Of a stretch of DNA of 6,484 nucleotides, positions 1 through 6,402 are shown piece after piece. The DNA is from Peptococcaceae bacterium (lineage in GTDB: Bacteria; Bacillota; DSM-12270; Thermacetogeniales; Thermacetogeniaceae): NCBI GenBank assembly GCA_003132605.1, contig PKYJ01000123.1, forward strand, positions 10,213 through 16,696, given 5' to 3'. Position numbers and translations under genes: made by a program. Below the pieces are notes generated by a model. It searched no databases, was not told the origin of the DNA, and saw nothing but the letters and a program-made list of their open reading frames with translations. How positions within the stretch are numbered: position 1 is the stretch's first letter; every line of letters begins with the position of its first letter.

Positions 1-89
1 CGGGTAGTCATCTGTGATAAATTGCGAAGTGGGCCTGCCAATGCCTTCTCTGCTCACTTCCACGCCTATTTTTGCCAGATGACTACCCG
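1..89. repeat. 89-bp inverted-repeat element at the 3' end of ribF (MITE-like or hairpin)
   Basis: Bases 1-14 (cgggtagtcatctg) are the exact reverse complement of bases 76-89. Inside, 26-34 pairs with 52-60 at 8 of 9 positions, leaving a 17-base central loop, so the whole stretch folds as a two-part hairpin. The right arm contains the TAG stop of ribF (83-85), so the element forms the gene's extreme 3' end. No T-tract follows the hairpin within the window on either strand, so it is not called a terminator, although the window edge hides what comes next. It may be a small palindromic mobile-element relic, with the 14-bp arms as terminal repeats, or a structured RNA between ribF and the next gene. 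No transposase is visible. The inverted repeat is certain; its nature is inferred. Confidence 0.75.
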
Positions 90-1024
90 GGCGCCTCCCG
101 CCTCTCAATTACAACAGCTTCCTGAATATCCTTCTCGATCTGCAGCACCAGGGCCTCCGCAGACTCAAAGCGCCGCTCCCAGCGCAATCTTGCAAAAAGT
201 TCTATTTCAATACTCTCTCCATATACAGACCCTTTGAATTGCAGCAGGTGCGCCTCAATCACTATCTGCCGGCTGTCTACAAAGGTCGGCCGGGAACCGA
301 TGTTTACCACAGTGATGTAGCGGCCGCCGGCAATCCGGGCTGAACCCGCATAAACACCGGCATGAGGGATAATCACATCCACGGCGGTGGCTACGTTGGC
401 GGTGGGAAATCCGAGCAGTCTGCCCCGGCTGTCTCCCGGCGCCACCACTCCCCTGATGACAGGCCAGTAACCCAATAGCTGCTGCGCCCGGGCAATGTCT
501 CCTGACTCCAGGGCAGTCCTGACAGCCGTGCTGCTTACCAATGCACCGTCAACGAATACTGGCGGGATCACGGATACCGCAAAACCGTACCGTTCTCCGT
601 AAGACCTTAGTTGTTCCGGCGTCCCCGAAGCCCGGTGCCCGAACCTGTAATTGAAACCCACAAAGACCCCGGCCACATTGAGCTTATCCACCAGGATCGT
701 CTTCACAAACTCCCCGGCGGCGAGCGACGCCATGCATCCGTCAAAGTCGATCACAAAAGCTGCTTCGATTCCCAACCGGGCCAGGAGTTCCAGTTTCTTT
801 TCAAGGTCTAACAACATTTTCGGGCTGCCGGCAGGGTTTAAAAAATGCTCGGGGTGTGGATGAAAAAGAAAGACTCCCGGAGTCTTCCCTTCCTGCCGTG
901 AATACCTGACCATTTTGTCTAAAAGACACCTGTGGCCGCGGTGTAATCCGTCAAAATTGCCCAGGGCCAAAACCAACTGCTTTTCGGGATAGGGAACAGA
1001 ATCAAGGCTGTGCCATACTTCCAT
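83..1024 (-). CDS. ribF: Bifunctional riboflavin kinase / FAD synthetase (FMN adenylyltransferase)
   Basis: This cytoplasmic enzyme of 313 residues, the usual length, phosphorylates riboflavin to FMN and then adenylylates FMN to FAD. The N-terminal nucleotidyltransferase domain (about 1-185) shows the GNFDGLHRGH nucleotide-binding motif at 22-31, FHPHP at 54-58, VGFNYRFGH at 122-130 and SSTAVR at 164-169. The C-terminal flavokinase domain (about 186-303) shows GRLLGFPTAN at 201-210, GVYAG at 223-227, NIGSRPTF at 241-248 and the EAHLLQF segment starting at the likely catalytic Glu257. The ATG at 1024 has GAGGT (1031-1035) seven bases upstream on the coding strand. It follows truB after 74 bases and is probably co-transcribed; no FMN riboswitch fits in that gap. 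The family core ends near residue 303. The last residues and the TAG stop run into the inverted repeat at 1-89. Confidence 0.97.
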   Translation of the reverse strand: MEVWHSLDSVPYPEKQLVLALGNFDGLHRGHRCLLDKMVRYSRQEGKTPGVFLFHPHPEHFLNPAGSPKMLLDLEKKLELLARLGIEAAFVIDFDGCMASLAAGEFVKTILVDKLNVAGVFVGFNYRFGHRASGTPEQLRSYGERYGFAVSVIPPVFVDGALVSSTAVRTALESGDIARAQQLLGYWPVIRGVVAPGDSRGRLLGFPTANVATAVDVIIPHAGVYAGSARIAGGRYITVVNIGSRPTFVDSRQIVIEAHLLQFKGSVYGESIEIELFARLRWERRFESAEALVLQIEKDIQEAVVIERREAPG

Positions 1025-1040
1025 CTCGCAACCTCATAAT

Positions 1041-1112
1041 TTAGTAGTGGGTGGTTATTGTAGTCCAATGTCTAACGGCTCACAGACAACGACCAATGTT
1101 AGTGGTGGGTGG
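1041..1112. repeat. Imperfect direct repeats in the truB-ribF spacer
   Basis: Two 14-base copies, ttagtagtgggtgg (1041-1054) and ttagtggtgggtgg (1099-1112), differ at one base and lie 58 bases apart. Between and beside them, ccaatgt occurs at 1065-1071 and 1093-1099, each next to a further ttag- or ctaac-like run. The upstream copy covers the truB stop codon and the preceding His-His codons. The sequence resembles the low-complexity cattggt/gttagac-type intergenic repeats found in many bacterial genomes; that comparison is from memory. The copies are real, but a short spacer could contain such similarity by chance. Confidence 0.5.
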
Positions 1113-2034
1113 CTGGCAGGTTGAACACTTTGGTCAGTTTATATGTCCAGGCGCCGTTCAATTGCTCCTGAAACTGACCCAAGGCCAGGAGCGTGCCATC
1201 CGGCCCGTAGAGGCGGACAAAGGGCGGCAAATTGCTGGCGCCGATCCCGCCGCAGATGCCCGAGGGCGAAAGTGGAAGACCGTTCTTGATGGTGGCCACA
1301 GCTTTTTCTTTGACGGTCAGGGCCGGAATCTCCGACAGCCCCTCATCGATCGGAAGCAGGAAAGAGCGGTCGCCCTCGTCCCACAGGGCTCTGATCTGCT
1401 CCAAGGTATAGGCGTCTTCAATGGTGAAGCGCCCGCTGGCGGTCCTGATCAGAAACGAGAGGTAAGCGCCACAGCCCAGTTTGCTTCCGATATCTGCAGC
1501 CAGACTCCGGACATAGGTCCCCTTGGAACAGGTCACGTCCAGCAGCAGGCGCGGGTATAATCCGGTATCGTTGAAACGCACGGGTATCAGATCGTAAATA
1601 GTGACGCGCCGCGGCTTGCGCTCCACAACCTTCCCCTGCCTGGCCAACTGGTACAGGCGCTTTCCTCCGACCCGTAGGGCAGAAACCATTGGCGGGACCT
1701 GCTTGATCTCGCCCGCAAAACCACCAAGCACGTCGATCAGCCGGTCATATGGCAGGGATACGGAGGCCAGCCTGCTGACGACTTTGCCGCCGGCGTCATG
1801 GGTATCGGTGTCTATGCCAAAGGTGAGTTCCGCCCGATAAGTTTTTTTCTTGTCGATCAGGTATTCCGCCACCCTGGTGCCCTGTCCAATACAAACCGGC
1901 AGCACTCCTGCGGCCCCCGGATCCAGGGTGCCCGTGTGGCCGGTCTTCTGGGTAGCAAATAACCTGCGCAAAGTTGCAACAACATCGTGGGATGTCAACC
2001 CTGGCGGTTTCAAGACATTGATCAGACCATTCAT
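1099..2034 (-). CDS. truB: tRNA pseudouridine(55) synthase TruB
   Basis: TruB converts U55 in the T-loop of elongator tRNAs to pseudouridine and also acts as a tRNA-folding chaperone in the cytoplasm. From the ATG at 2034 the protein has 311 residues. The conserved N-terminus NGLINVLKPPGLTSHD is followed by GHTGTLDPGA at 32-41 with catalytic Asp38, then KTYRAEL at 64-70 (active-site Tyr66), KQVPPMVSA at 111-119 and CSKGTYVRSLAADIG at 169-183 with Arg176. A C-terminal PUA-like domain occupies about 236-306. A TTG two codons upstream (2040) is in frame, but the family consensus starts at the ATG, and GAGGTGAGG sits seven bases before it. The SD overlaps the stop of nrnA, which ends nine bases upstream, so translational coupling is likely. 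The final codons coincide with a spacer repeat. Confidence 0.97.
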   Translation of the reverse strand: MNGLINVLKPPGLTSHDVVATLRRLFATQKTGHTGTLDPGAAGVLPVCIGQGTRVAEYLIDKKKTYRAELTFGIDTDTHDAGGKVVSRLASVSLPYDRLIDVLGGFAGEIKQVPPMVSALRVGGKRLYQLARQGKVVERKPRRVTIYDLIPVRFNDTGLYPRLLLDVTCSKGTYVRSLAADIGSKLGCGAYLSFLIRTASGRFTIEDAYTLEQIRALWDEGDRSFLLPIDEGLSEIPALTVKEKAVATIKNGLPLSPSGICGGIGASNLPPFVRLYGPDGTLLALGQFQEQLNGAWTYKLTKVFNLPATHH

Positions 2035-2040
2035 CGACAA

Positions 2041-2051
2041 ACCTCACCTCT
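2041..2051 (-). promoter_or_regulatory. Ribosome-binding site of truB, inside repeat DNA
   Basis: On the coding strand AGAGGTGAGGT precedes ATG 2034, with seven bases between the last GAGG and the start codon. It favours ATG 2034 over the TTG at 2040, which would lie almost on the SD. The nrnA TGA stop (2044-2046) is part of this site. The nine bases at 2043-2051 are exactly complementary to 2074-2082, so the site can be paired within the transcript. Confidence 0.7.
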
Positions 2052-2082
2052 GAGAAGTGTGAGGTGGGAGGTTAGAGGTGAG
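2043..2082 (-). promoter_or_regulatory. Potential hairpin sequestering the truB Shine-Dalgarno site
   Basis: In the transcript CUCACCUCU (2082-2074) can form nine perfect pairs with AGAGGUGAG (2051-2043), closing a 22-base loop. The 3' arm is the truB SD. Both arms and the loop are inside the translated end of nrnA, so a ribosome finishing nrnA would open the stem. This would make truB initiation depend on nrnA translation. Complementarity is visible; a regulatory effect is inferred. Confidence 0.45.
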
Positions 2083-2144
2083 ATCCTTGTTGGTATTGGC
2101 TTTGCCGATATGTTCTATCTCACTTCTCACTTCACACTTCACAC
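2043..2144. repeat. AG/CT-rich imperfect inverted-repeat element forming the nrnA 3' end
   Basis: Two low-complexity arms, purine-rich on the + strand at 2052-2084 and pyrimidine-rich at 2117-2144, flank a 32-base ordinary spacer (2085-2116). The inner ends, gtgagat (2078-2084) and atctcac (2117-2123), are perfectly complementary. Further out, the pairing continues imperfectly between runs of gaggtg/gaagtg and cacttc. Iterated gtgaagtg/gagaagtg strings of this kind are familiar as dispersed intergenic repeats in bacterial genomes (from memory). Here the element is read in frame as the last 32 codons of nrnA and it also supplies the truB SD. It looks like an insertion tolerated because it falls beyond the enzyme core. 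Confidence 0.65.
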
Positions 2145-3141
2145 ATCCCAAATAGTCCCTGGCAGCACCGACTACGAGCGCCTCCACCTCCTGCAGGGTA
2201 CCCCTTACGGTGCATCCTGCAGCCCTCTCGTGCCCTCCCCCTCCAAAGCGACCGGCTAAAATATTGACGTCCACAATGTTTTTAGAGCGTAATCCGACAC
2301 GAATCACGCCATCGTCGACCTCCTTGAAGAGAATGCCCACTTCCACACCGGCGACGGACTTCGGGTAATTGACGAAGTCTTCGCTGTCATCCAAACGGCA
2401 GCCGGTCTCCTCAAAAAACCGCCGCGGCAGCGACATCCAGGCAATCCGGCCGTCCTGTTCCAGGGTCAGGGTTGATAGTCCTTTTTCTAGCAGGCGGATG
2501 CTGGATAGGTTTTTTTGCTCGTTGAGGCACTGCTGAACATTGCGTTGGTTGGCGCCGAGATCGAGCAGCATCGAGACCGCCAGGTGGCACCGGGAAGTAG
2601 CGTTCTGATACTGAAAGGAACCGGTATCGGTTACTATGGCCGTATAGAGATTGGTCGCCACATCAGGAGAGATTCTGATGCCAAGGCTGTCCATGATCCG
2701 GTACAGAATTTCTCCGGTGGCGGAGGCCCCGGCATCGACGATATTTACGGCGCCGAAGCCGGTATTGCTGATATGATGGTCGATGTTGATCAGGGAATCA
2801 CAGTTTTCAAGGATGCCTGCCATCTCTTTACCGGCTCGATCCAAACTGGTACAGTCAAGCACGATGCCGCAGGCAAAGCGCTTCCCCTGCAACTGAGCCG
2901 ATCCTGGTTCGCCGGTGTCTCCGGCCGCGGCCATAACCAGGCCGGACCCGGGCAAAAAGAGGTACGAGGGCGGTAAGGGCTGCGCCAGGATGGTTGCGGC
3001 ATCCCTGTTCATACCCCTCAGGGCAAGACATAAACCGATCACCGAACCGGCGGCGTCTCCGTCGGGATGGATGTGGGTGGTAATGACAAAGCTGTCGGCT
3101 GTTTTGAAAACTTCCGCTCCTGGATAACCGATCTGCTTCAA
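2044..3141 (-). CDS. nrnA: DHH/DHHA1 phosphoesterase, NrnA-type oligoribonuclease / pAp phosphatase
   Basis: NrnA proteins are Mn-dependent cytoplasmic phosphoesterases that degrade short RNA oligomers from the 5' end; several also dephosphorylate 3'-phosphoadenosine 5'-phosphate. The DHH domain shows THIHPDGDAAGS at 22-33, the LDC segment with Asp96, NIDHHISN at 119-126 and TDTGSFQY at 171-178. The DHHA1 domain carries the substrate-binding GGGGHERAAG at 300-309. The start is TTG at 3141, with GAGGG seven bases upstream (3149-3153). The TTGA overlap with the rbfA stop implies coupled translation. The protein has 365 residues, about 30 more than usual. Residues 334-365, after the core ends at YLGC, are encoded by an AG/CT-rich repeat and look unlike the family. 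Substrate preference cannot be read from sequence, so nrnA is a family-level name. Confidence 0.9.
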   Translation of the reverse strand: MKQIGYPGAEVFKTADSFVITTHIHPDGDAAGSVIGLCLALRGMNRDAATILAQPLPPSYLFLPGSGLVMAAAGDTGEPGSAQLQGKRFACGIVLDCTSLDRAGKEMAGILENCDSLINIDHHISNTGFGAVNIVDAGASATGEILYRIMDSLGIRISPDVATNLYTAIVTDTGSFQYQNATSRCHLAVSMLLDLGANQRNVQQCLNEQKNLSSIRLLEKGLSTLTLEQDGRIAWMSLPRRFFEETGCRLDDSEDFVNYPKSVAGVEVGILFKEVDDGVIRVGLRSKNIVDVNILAGRFGGGGHERAAGCTVRGTLQEVEALVVGAARDYLGCVKCEVRSEIEHIGKANTNKDLTSNLPPHTSQR

Positions 3142-3497
3142 TCTTCAACCCTCTTGTCGTCTACGACCTGGCGAATGAGGTTGGCCAGCCTGACGCCCCG
3201 TTGAATGGACTGGTCGAGACAGAAAGTGAGTTCGGGGAGAAACCTCAGCCGGATTCTTTTCCCGAGTTCCGAGCGTATGAACCCACCGGCGCTCTGCAGT
3301 CCCGCAAGCGTCTGGGACTGTTCCTCCTCCGAGCCGTAAACGCTGACGAACAGCTTGGCATAGCGCATGTCCCCGGACACCTCGACATCGGTTATGCTGG
3401 ACAACCTGCATATCCGGGGGTCCTTCAATTCTGCCTGGAGCATGCCGGTGACTTCGCGCTTGATCTCTTCTGCAAGCCTGTGAGGTCGGAAACCCAT
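3138..3497 (-). CDS. rbfA: 30S ribosome-binding factor A
   Basis: RbfA binds the 30S subunit near the 5' end helix of 16S rRNA and assists late maturation; it is released at the end of assembly. The 119-residue product is full length with a single KH-type fold. Family hallmarks are RLAEEIKREV at 7-16, ELKDPRI at 23-29, ITDVEVSGDMRYAKLFVSV at 35-53, LQSAGGFIRSELGKRIRLR at 67-85 and PEL-F-LD at 87-95. The ATG at 3497 is preceded by AAAGGGTG (3505-3512) at seven bases' spacing. It lies 54 bases after infB and overlaps nrnA by four bases, in line with a shared transcript. The ylxP gene found between infB and rbfA in Bacillus is absent. Confidence 0.96.
   Translation of the reverse strand: MGFRPHRLAEEIKREVTGMLQAELKDPRICRLSSITDVEVSGDMRYAKLFVSVYGSEEEQSQTLAGLQSAGGFIRSELGKRIRLRFLPELTFCLDQSIQRGVRLANLIRQVVDDKRVED
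3149..3153 (-). promoter_or_regulatory. Ribosome-binding site for the TTG start of nrnA
   Basis: GAGGG lies seven bases before TTG 3141 and inside the last rbfA codons. No ATG is available in frame before residue 44, well past the HPDGD metal motif, so this site supports the non-ATG start. Confidence 0.6.
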
Positions 3498-3521
3498 AGT
3501 CGTTCACCCTTTTAAGGTATT

Positions 3522-3551
3522 GGGACATGCGCCCTTTTGGGGGAATGTCCC
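3522..3551. repeat. Hairpin in the infB-rbfA spacer
   Basis: gggacat (3522-3528) is the exact reverse complement of atgtccc (3545-3551). Inside, ccc (3532-3534) can pair with a ggg within 3539-3543 around a short T/A loop. The hairpin abuts the infB TAG stop (3552-3554) and lies 24 bases before the rbfA start. No U-tract follows it on the coding strand, so it is not a rho-independent terminator. It may be an mRNA processing or stability element, or a small palindromic repeat. It loosely resembles the GGGAC...GTCCC palindromes dispersed in some Clostridia; that likeness is recalled, not tested. Confidence 0.5.
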
Positions 3552-6350
3552 CTAAAGCAGCCGCTTGATCTCTTCAATGGTATATCCTTCCATGATGTCA
3601 CCCTGTTTGACATCCTGGAACTTGTCGAGGCCAATGCCGCATTCGTAGCCTTGCGCTACTTCCTTCACGTCGTCCTTGAAGCGCCTCAGGGAGGCGATGT
3701 TCCCCTCATAGATCACGACACCGTCCCTGATCAGGCGCACCTTGCCGTTCCTGGCCATCTTGCCTTCAGTGATGTGGCATCCGGAGATAACCCCGATCTT
3801 GGGAATACTGAAGATATCCCGCACCTCGGCCCTGCCGCCCACAACCTCTCGCAGTTCCGGCTCCAGGAGACCCTCGAGGGCGGCCCTGACGTCATCAATG
3901 ATCTCATAAATAACCCGGTATAAGCGGATCTCCACCTGCTGCATATCCGCTGTCATTTTGGCGTTGACTTCCGGACGCACGTTGAAGCCGATGATCAGGC
4001 CGTTGGAGGCGCTGGCGAGCATCACGTCATTCTCTGTTACCGCCCCTACCCCGGAATGGATGATTTTCAGGCGCACCTCGTCAGTGCTCAACTTCGACAG
4101 GGCTTGAAGCAAGGCCTCAACGGAACCCTGGACGTCAGCCTTGACGACCAGGTTCAGTTCTTTGATCTTGCCCTGCCGGATCTGCTTGAAAAGGTCCTCC
4201 AGGGTCACCTTTTCGGGGTTGACGTTATCCTGCTGCCGCTTTAGCTTTACCCGTTCTTCAACGATCTGGCGGGCCAGCTTTTCATCCGGCAACACATAAA
4301 AGGGGTCGCCTGCATTGGGCGCCTCGGACAGGCCAAGGATTTCCACCGGTGTGGCGGGGAGCGCCTTCTTCACCCGGCGTCCCTTGAAGTCCAGCATCGC
4401 CCTGACTTTGCCGTAGGCAGTGCCTGCCAGGGCATAATCACCTACATGCAGGGCGCCCTTCTGGATCAGCACCGTGGCCACCGGGCCTCTTCCCTTATCC
4501 AGCCTGGCGTCAATCACAGTACCACGGGCCGCCCGGTTGGGGTTGGACTTGAGTTCCTCCATCTCGGATACCAGCAGCAACATCTCCAGCAGGCGCTCCA
4601 GGCCCTCCTTGGTATGTGCTGAAACTGGCACGCATATAGTATCCCCGCCCCACTCCTCAGCAACCAGGCCATACTCCGTCAACTGTTGCTTGACCCGATC
4701 CTGGTCGGCCTGGGGCTTGTCGATCTTGTTGACGGCCACCACGATCGGAACCCCGGCCGCCTTGGCATGGTTGATCGCCTCTACAGTCTGAGGCATCACC
4801 CCATCATCCGCCGCCACCACCAGGACGGCAATATCCGTTACCTGCGCTCCACGGGCGCGCATGGATGTGAAGGCCTCATGGCCCGGGGTATCCAAAAAGG
4901 TGATTTTCTTGCCCCTGAGTTCCACCTGGTAAGCGCCGATGTGCTGCGTGATCCCGCCCGCCTCGGTGGCGATGACGTTAGTCTGCCGGATGGCGTCAAG
5001 CAGGGATGTTTTCCCGTGATCGACGTGTCCCATCACGGTGATTACCGGCGGCTTCATTTCCAGCGCTGCTTCATCATCCTCTGTTTCATCCAGGACCGCC
5101 TCCAGGGTTGCCTCGATCTTCTCGAGCTCCACATCGGCTCCGAACTCCTGGGCGATCAGGGCGGCTGTGTCGGCGTCAACCACCTGGTTCAAGGTGGCCA
5201 TGATCCCCATTTCGATCAGCTTCTTGATCACGGCGCCGGGGTCGACCTGCAACCTGTTGGCCAGGTCCTGTACCGTGAGCTTCTCTTCAATGACAATCGC
5301 TTTCGTCATAACGACGTTTGCGGGATGGTGCTGCTGTTGTTGGCGATGACCAGGCGGTCTGCGCTTTCTCTTGCCGCGGGCAGGCACGGCCACCACCTTG
5401 GAAAGCAGCTTCCGCTGGCTCTGTTCCTGGGTACGCCGCTGTTCTTCCCTTCTCTCCAAGGCCTTTTTCCGGTAGTCCTCCCGATCTATAACCACGTTTT
5501 GCCCCTGGTTTGCTATGCTTGTTTTGGTCGTCGCCTGGACGCCGGCCCTGGCAGGTCTTGCTGTCTGGGCAGGTCTGGCAGACCCACCAGTCTGGGCAGG
5601 ACGGACTCCCGACCTGTTCACGGGAGCTCCCGAGCCTTTGGCCTGTGGAGGCCGGGCCGCTGTCTGGCCAACTTTCGTAAAAGCGTTATTTTGAGCCGTC
5701 CTGATGGCACCAGGCGCCCCTTGCGGGCGCCCGCTTGCAGGCGCAGAACCGGTATTGCCGCCAGGCCTTGGCCCAGTCGGACGCGAAGTGCCGGTTTGGA
5801 CAGGCCTCGTCCCAGTCGGCGCGGCGCCTCTTGTCGGGCCGGGGGCCTGGGCGGGTCCGGTCTGGCCATTGGTCTGCGGAGGCCTGGCCGCTGTCTGGGC
5901 AGCTTTCACAAAAGCGTTATTTTGAGCAGTCCTGGTGGCGCCAGCCGCCCCTTGCGGGCGCTCGCTTGCAGGCGCTGTCCCGGCACCGCCGCTTGCGGGC
6001 GCAGAACCGGTATTGCCGCCAGGCGCCTTCCCAGTCGGACGCAGGGCGCCGGTTTGGACAGGCGCGCCAGGCGCGCCGTGCGGGTGCCCGCTTGCGGGCG
6101 CAGAGGACCTGGCGCCGTCTGACGGCGCGGCGCCTCTTGCCGGGCCGGGGGCCTGGGCGGGCGTTTTAGTTATTGGTTGGGGCTGCTGCTCTTCTTTCAT
6201 AAAAGCTTCCTTCAATCGCCTGGTCTCCTCATCCTCCAGAGTGCCCATATAGCTCTTGACAGGCAAACTCATCTGCTGCATTCTGTCAAGCAGAACCTTG
6301 CTGCTCACTCCGAGGTCCTTAGCAAGCTCATAGACGCGAATTTTTCCCAT
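3552..6350 (-). CDS. infB: Translation initiation factor IF-2
   Basis: IF-2 is the GTPase that brings fMet-tRNA to the 30S subunit and promotes 50S joining. The 932-residue protein has an N-terminal IF2_N domain (1-52), a Pro/Ala/Gly-rich linker (about 58-285), a basic, charged helical stretch (288-345), a second IF2_N domain (about 350-405), the G domain (434-600), domain II (about 608-700), domain III (about 715-820) and the fMet-tRNA-binding C-terminal domain (about 825-932). G motifs are intact: GHVDHGKT 441-448, GGITQHIG 465-472, DTPGHE 487-492, NKID 541-544 and SAH 577-579. ATG 6350 is chosen because a near-perfect SD precedes it and the product begins MGKIRVYELAKDLGV, as in the family. 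It is longer than Bacillus IF-2 (about 716) owing to the duplicated linker. Confidence 0.97.
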   Translation of the reverse strand: MGKIRVYELAKDLGVSSKVLLDRMQQMSLPVKSYMGTLEDEETRRLKEAFMKEEQQPQPITKTPAQAPGPARGAAPSDGARSSAPASGHPHGAPGAPVQTGALRPTGKAPGGNTGSAPASGGAGTAPASERPQGAAGATRTAQNNAFVKAAQTAARPPQTNGQTGPAQAPGPTRGAAPTGTRPVQTGTSRPTGPRPGGNTGSAPASGRPQGAPGAIRTAQNNAFTKVGQTAARPPQAKGSGAPVNRSGVRPAQTGGSARPAQTARPARAGVQATTKTSIANQGQNVVIDREDYRKKALERREEQRRTQEQSQRKLLSKVVAVPARGKRKRRPPGHRQQQQHHPANVVMTKAIVIEEKLTVQDLANRLQVDPGAVIKKLIEMGIMATLNQVVDADTAALIAQEFGADVELEKIEATLEAVLDETEDDEAALEMKPPVITVMGHVDHGKTSLLDAIRQTNVIATEAGGITQHIGAYQVELRGKKITFLDTPGHEAFTSMRARGAQVTDIAVLVVAADDGVMPQTVEAINHAKAAGVPIVVAVNKIDKPQADQDRVKQQLTEYGLVAEEWGGDTICVPVSAHTKEGLERLLEMLLLVSEMEELKSNPNRAARGTVIDARLDKGRGPVATVLIQKGALHVGDYALAGTAYGKVRAMLDFKGRRVKKALPATPVEILGLSEAPNAGDPFYVLPDEKLARQIVEERVKLKRQQDNVNPEKVTLEDLFKQIRQGKIKELNLVVKADVQGSVEALLQALSKLSTDEVRLKIIHSGVGAVTENDVMLASASNGLIIGFNVRPEVNAKMTADMQQVEIRLYRVIYEIIDDVRAALEGLLEPELREVVGGRAEVRDIFSIPKIGVISGCHITEGKMARNGKVRLIRDGVVIYEGNIASLRRFKDDVKEVAQGYECGIGLDKFQDVKQGDIMEGYTIEEIKRLL
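5631..6161 (-). repeat. In-frame duplication in the IF-2 linker
   Basis: Residues 64-163 (5862-6161) and 166-240 (5631-5855) of IF-2 are two copies of one unit. Both begin PAQAPGP-RGAAP, continue PVQTG--RPTG--PGGNTGSAPASG and RPQGA-GA-RTAQNNAF-K and end QTAARPPQ. The second copy lacks two internal blocks. A smaller APAS--P-GA-GA module occurs three times, at 84-96, 126-138 and 203-215. DNA identity is high: 5679-5696 equals 5910-5927 (18 bases, offset 231), and 5741-5766 equals 5999-6024 (26 bases, offset 258), both offsets multiples of three. The unit is probably disordered and length-variable. Confidence 0.85.
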
Positions 6351-6353
6351 CAA

Positions 6354-6362
6354 ATCACCTCC
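6354..6362 (-). promoter_or_regulatory. Strong Shine-Dalgarno site of infB
   Basis: GGAGGTGAT on the coding strand is a near-full complement of the 16S rRNA tail, with seven bases between GGAGG and ATG 6350. It fixes the start. The in-frame TTG at 6404 would add 18 residues with no SD and would begin inside the palindrome. Confidence 0.9.
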
Positions 6363-6402
6363 AAATGACAACATATATCCATGCCTGTTTGTTTGCTTGT
6401 TC

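Noticed and set aside
1..89. Rho-independent terminator after ribF
   Set aside because: The stem has large internal loops and no T-tract is visible in the window; what lies beyond base 1 is unknown.
1025..1098. FMN riboswitch in front of ribF
   Set aside because: The 74-base gap is too short for the roughly 120-base-or-longer aptamer, and none of its conserved motifs is seen.
1051..1560. Plus-strand open frame opposite truB (169 codons) and similar ones opposite nrnA and ribF
   Set aside because: They are shadows of strongly conserved minus-strand genes, with no domain and no convincing ribosome-binding site.
2035..2040. TTG start of truB at 2040
   Set aside because: It lies almost on the SD; the ATG two codons later has proper spacing and matches the conserved start of TruB.
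5301..5309. Internal start at Met348 of IF-2 for a shorter isoform
   Set aside because: The preceding coding-strand bases are not purine-rich and show no SD, so a second product cannot be supported, although short IF-2 forms exist in other bacteria.
4686..6122. Long open frame (478 codons) on the plus strand opposite infB
   Set aside because: It is antisense to the GC-rich, intact infB reading frame. Its translation is low-complexity, rich in Arg, Gly, Leu and His, and shows no recognisable domain. Such frames are expected opposite GC-biased coding sequence.
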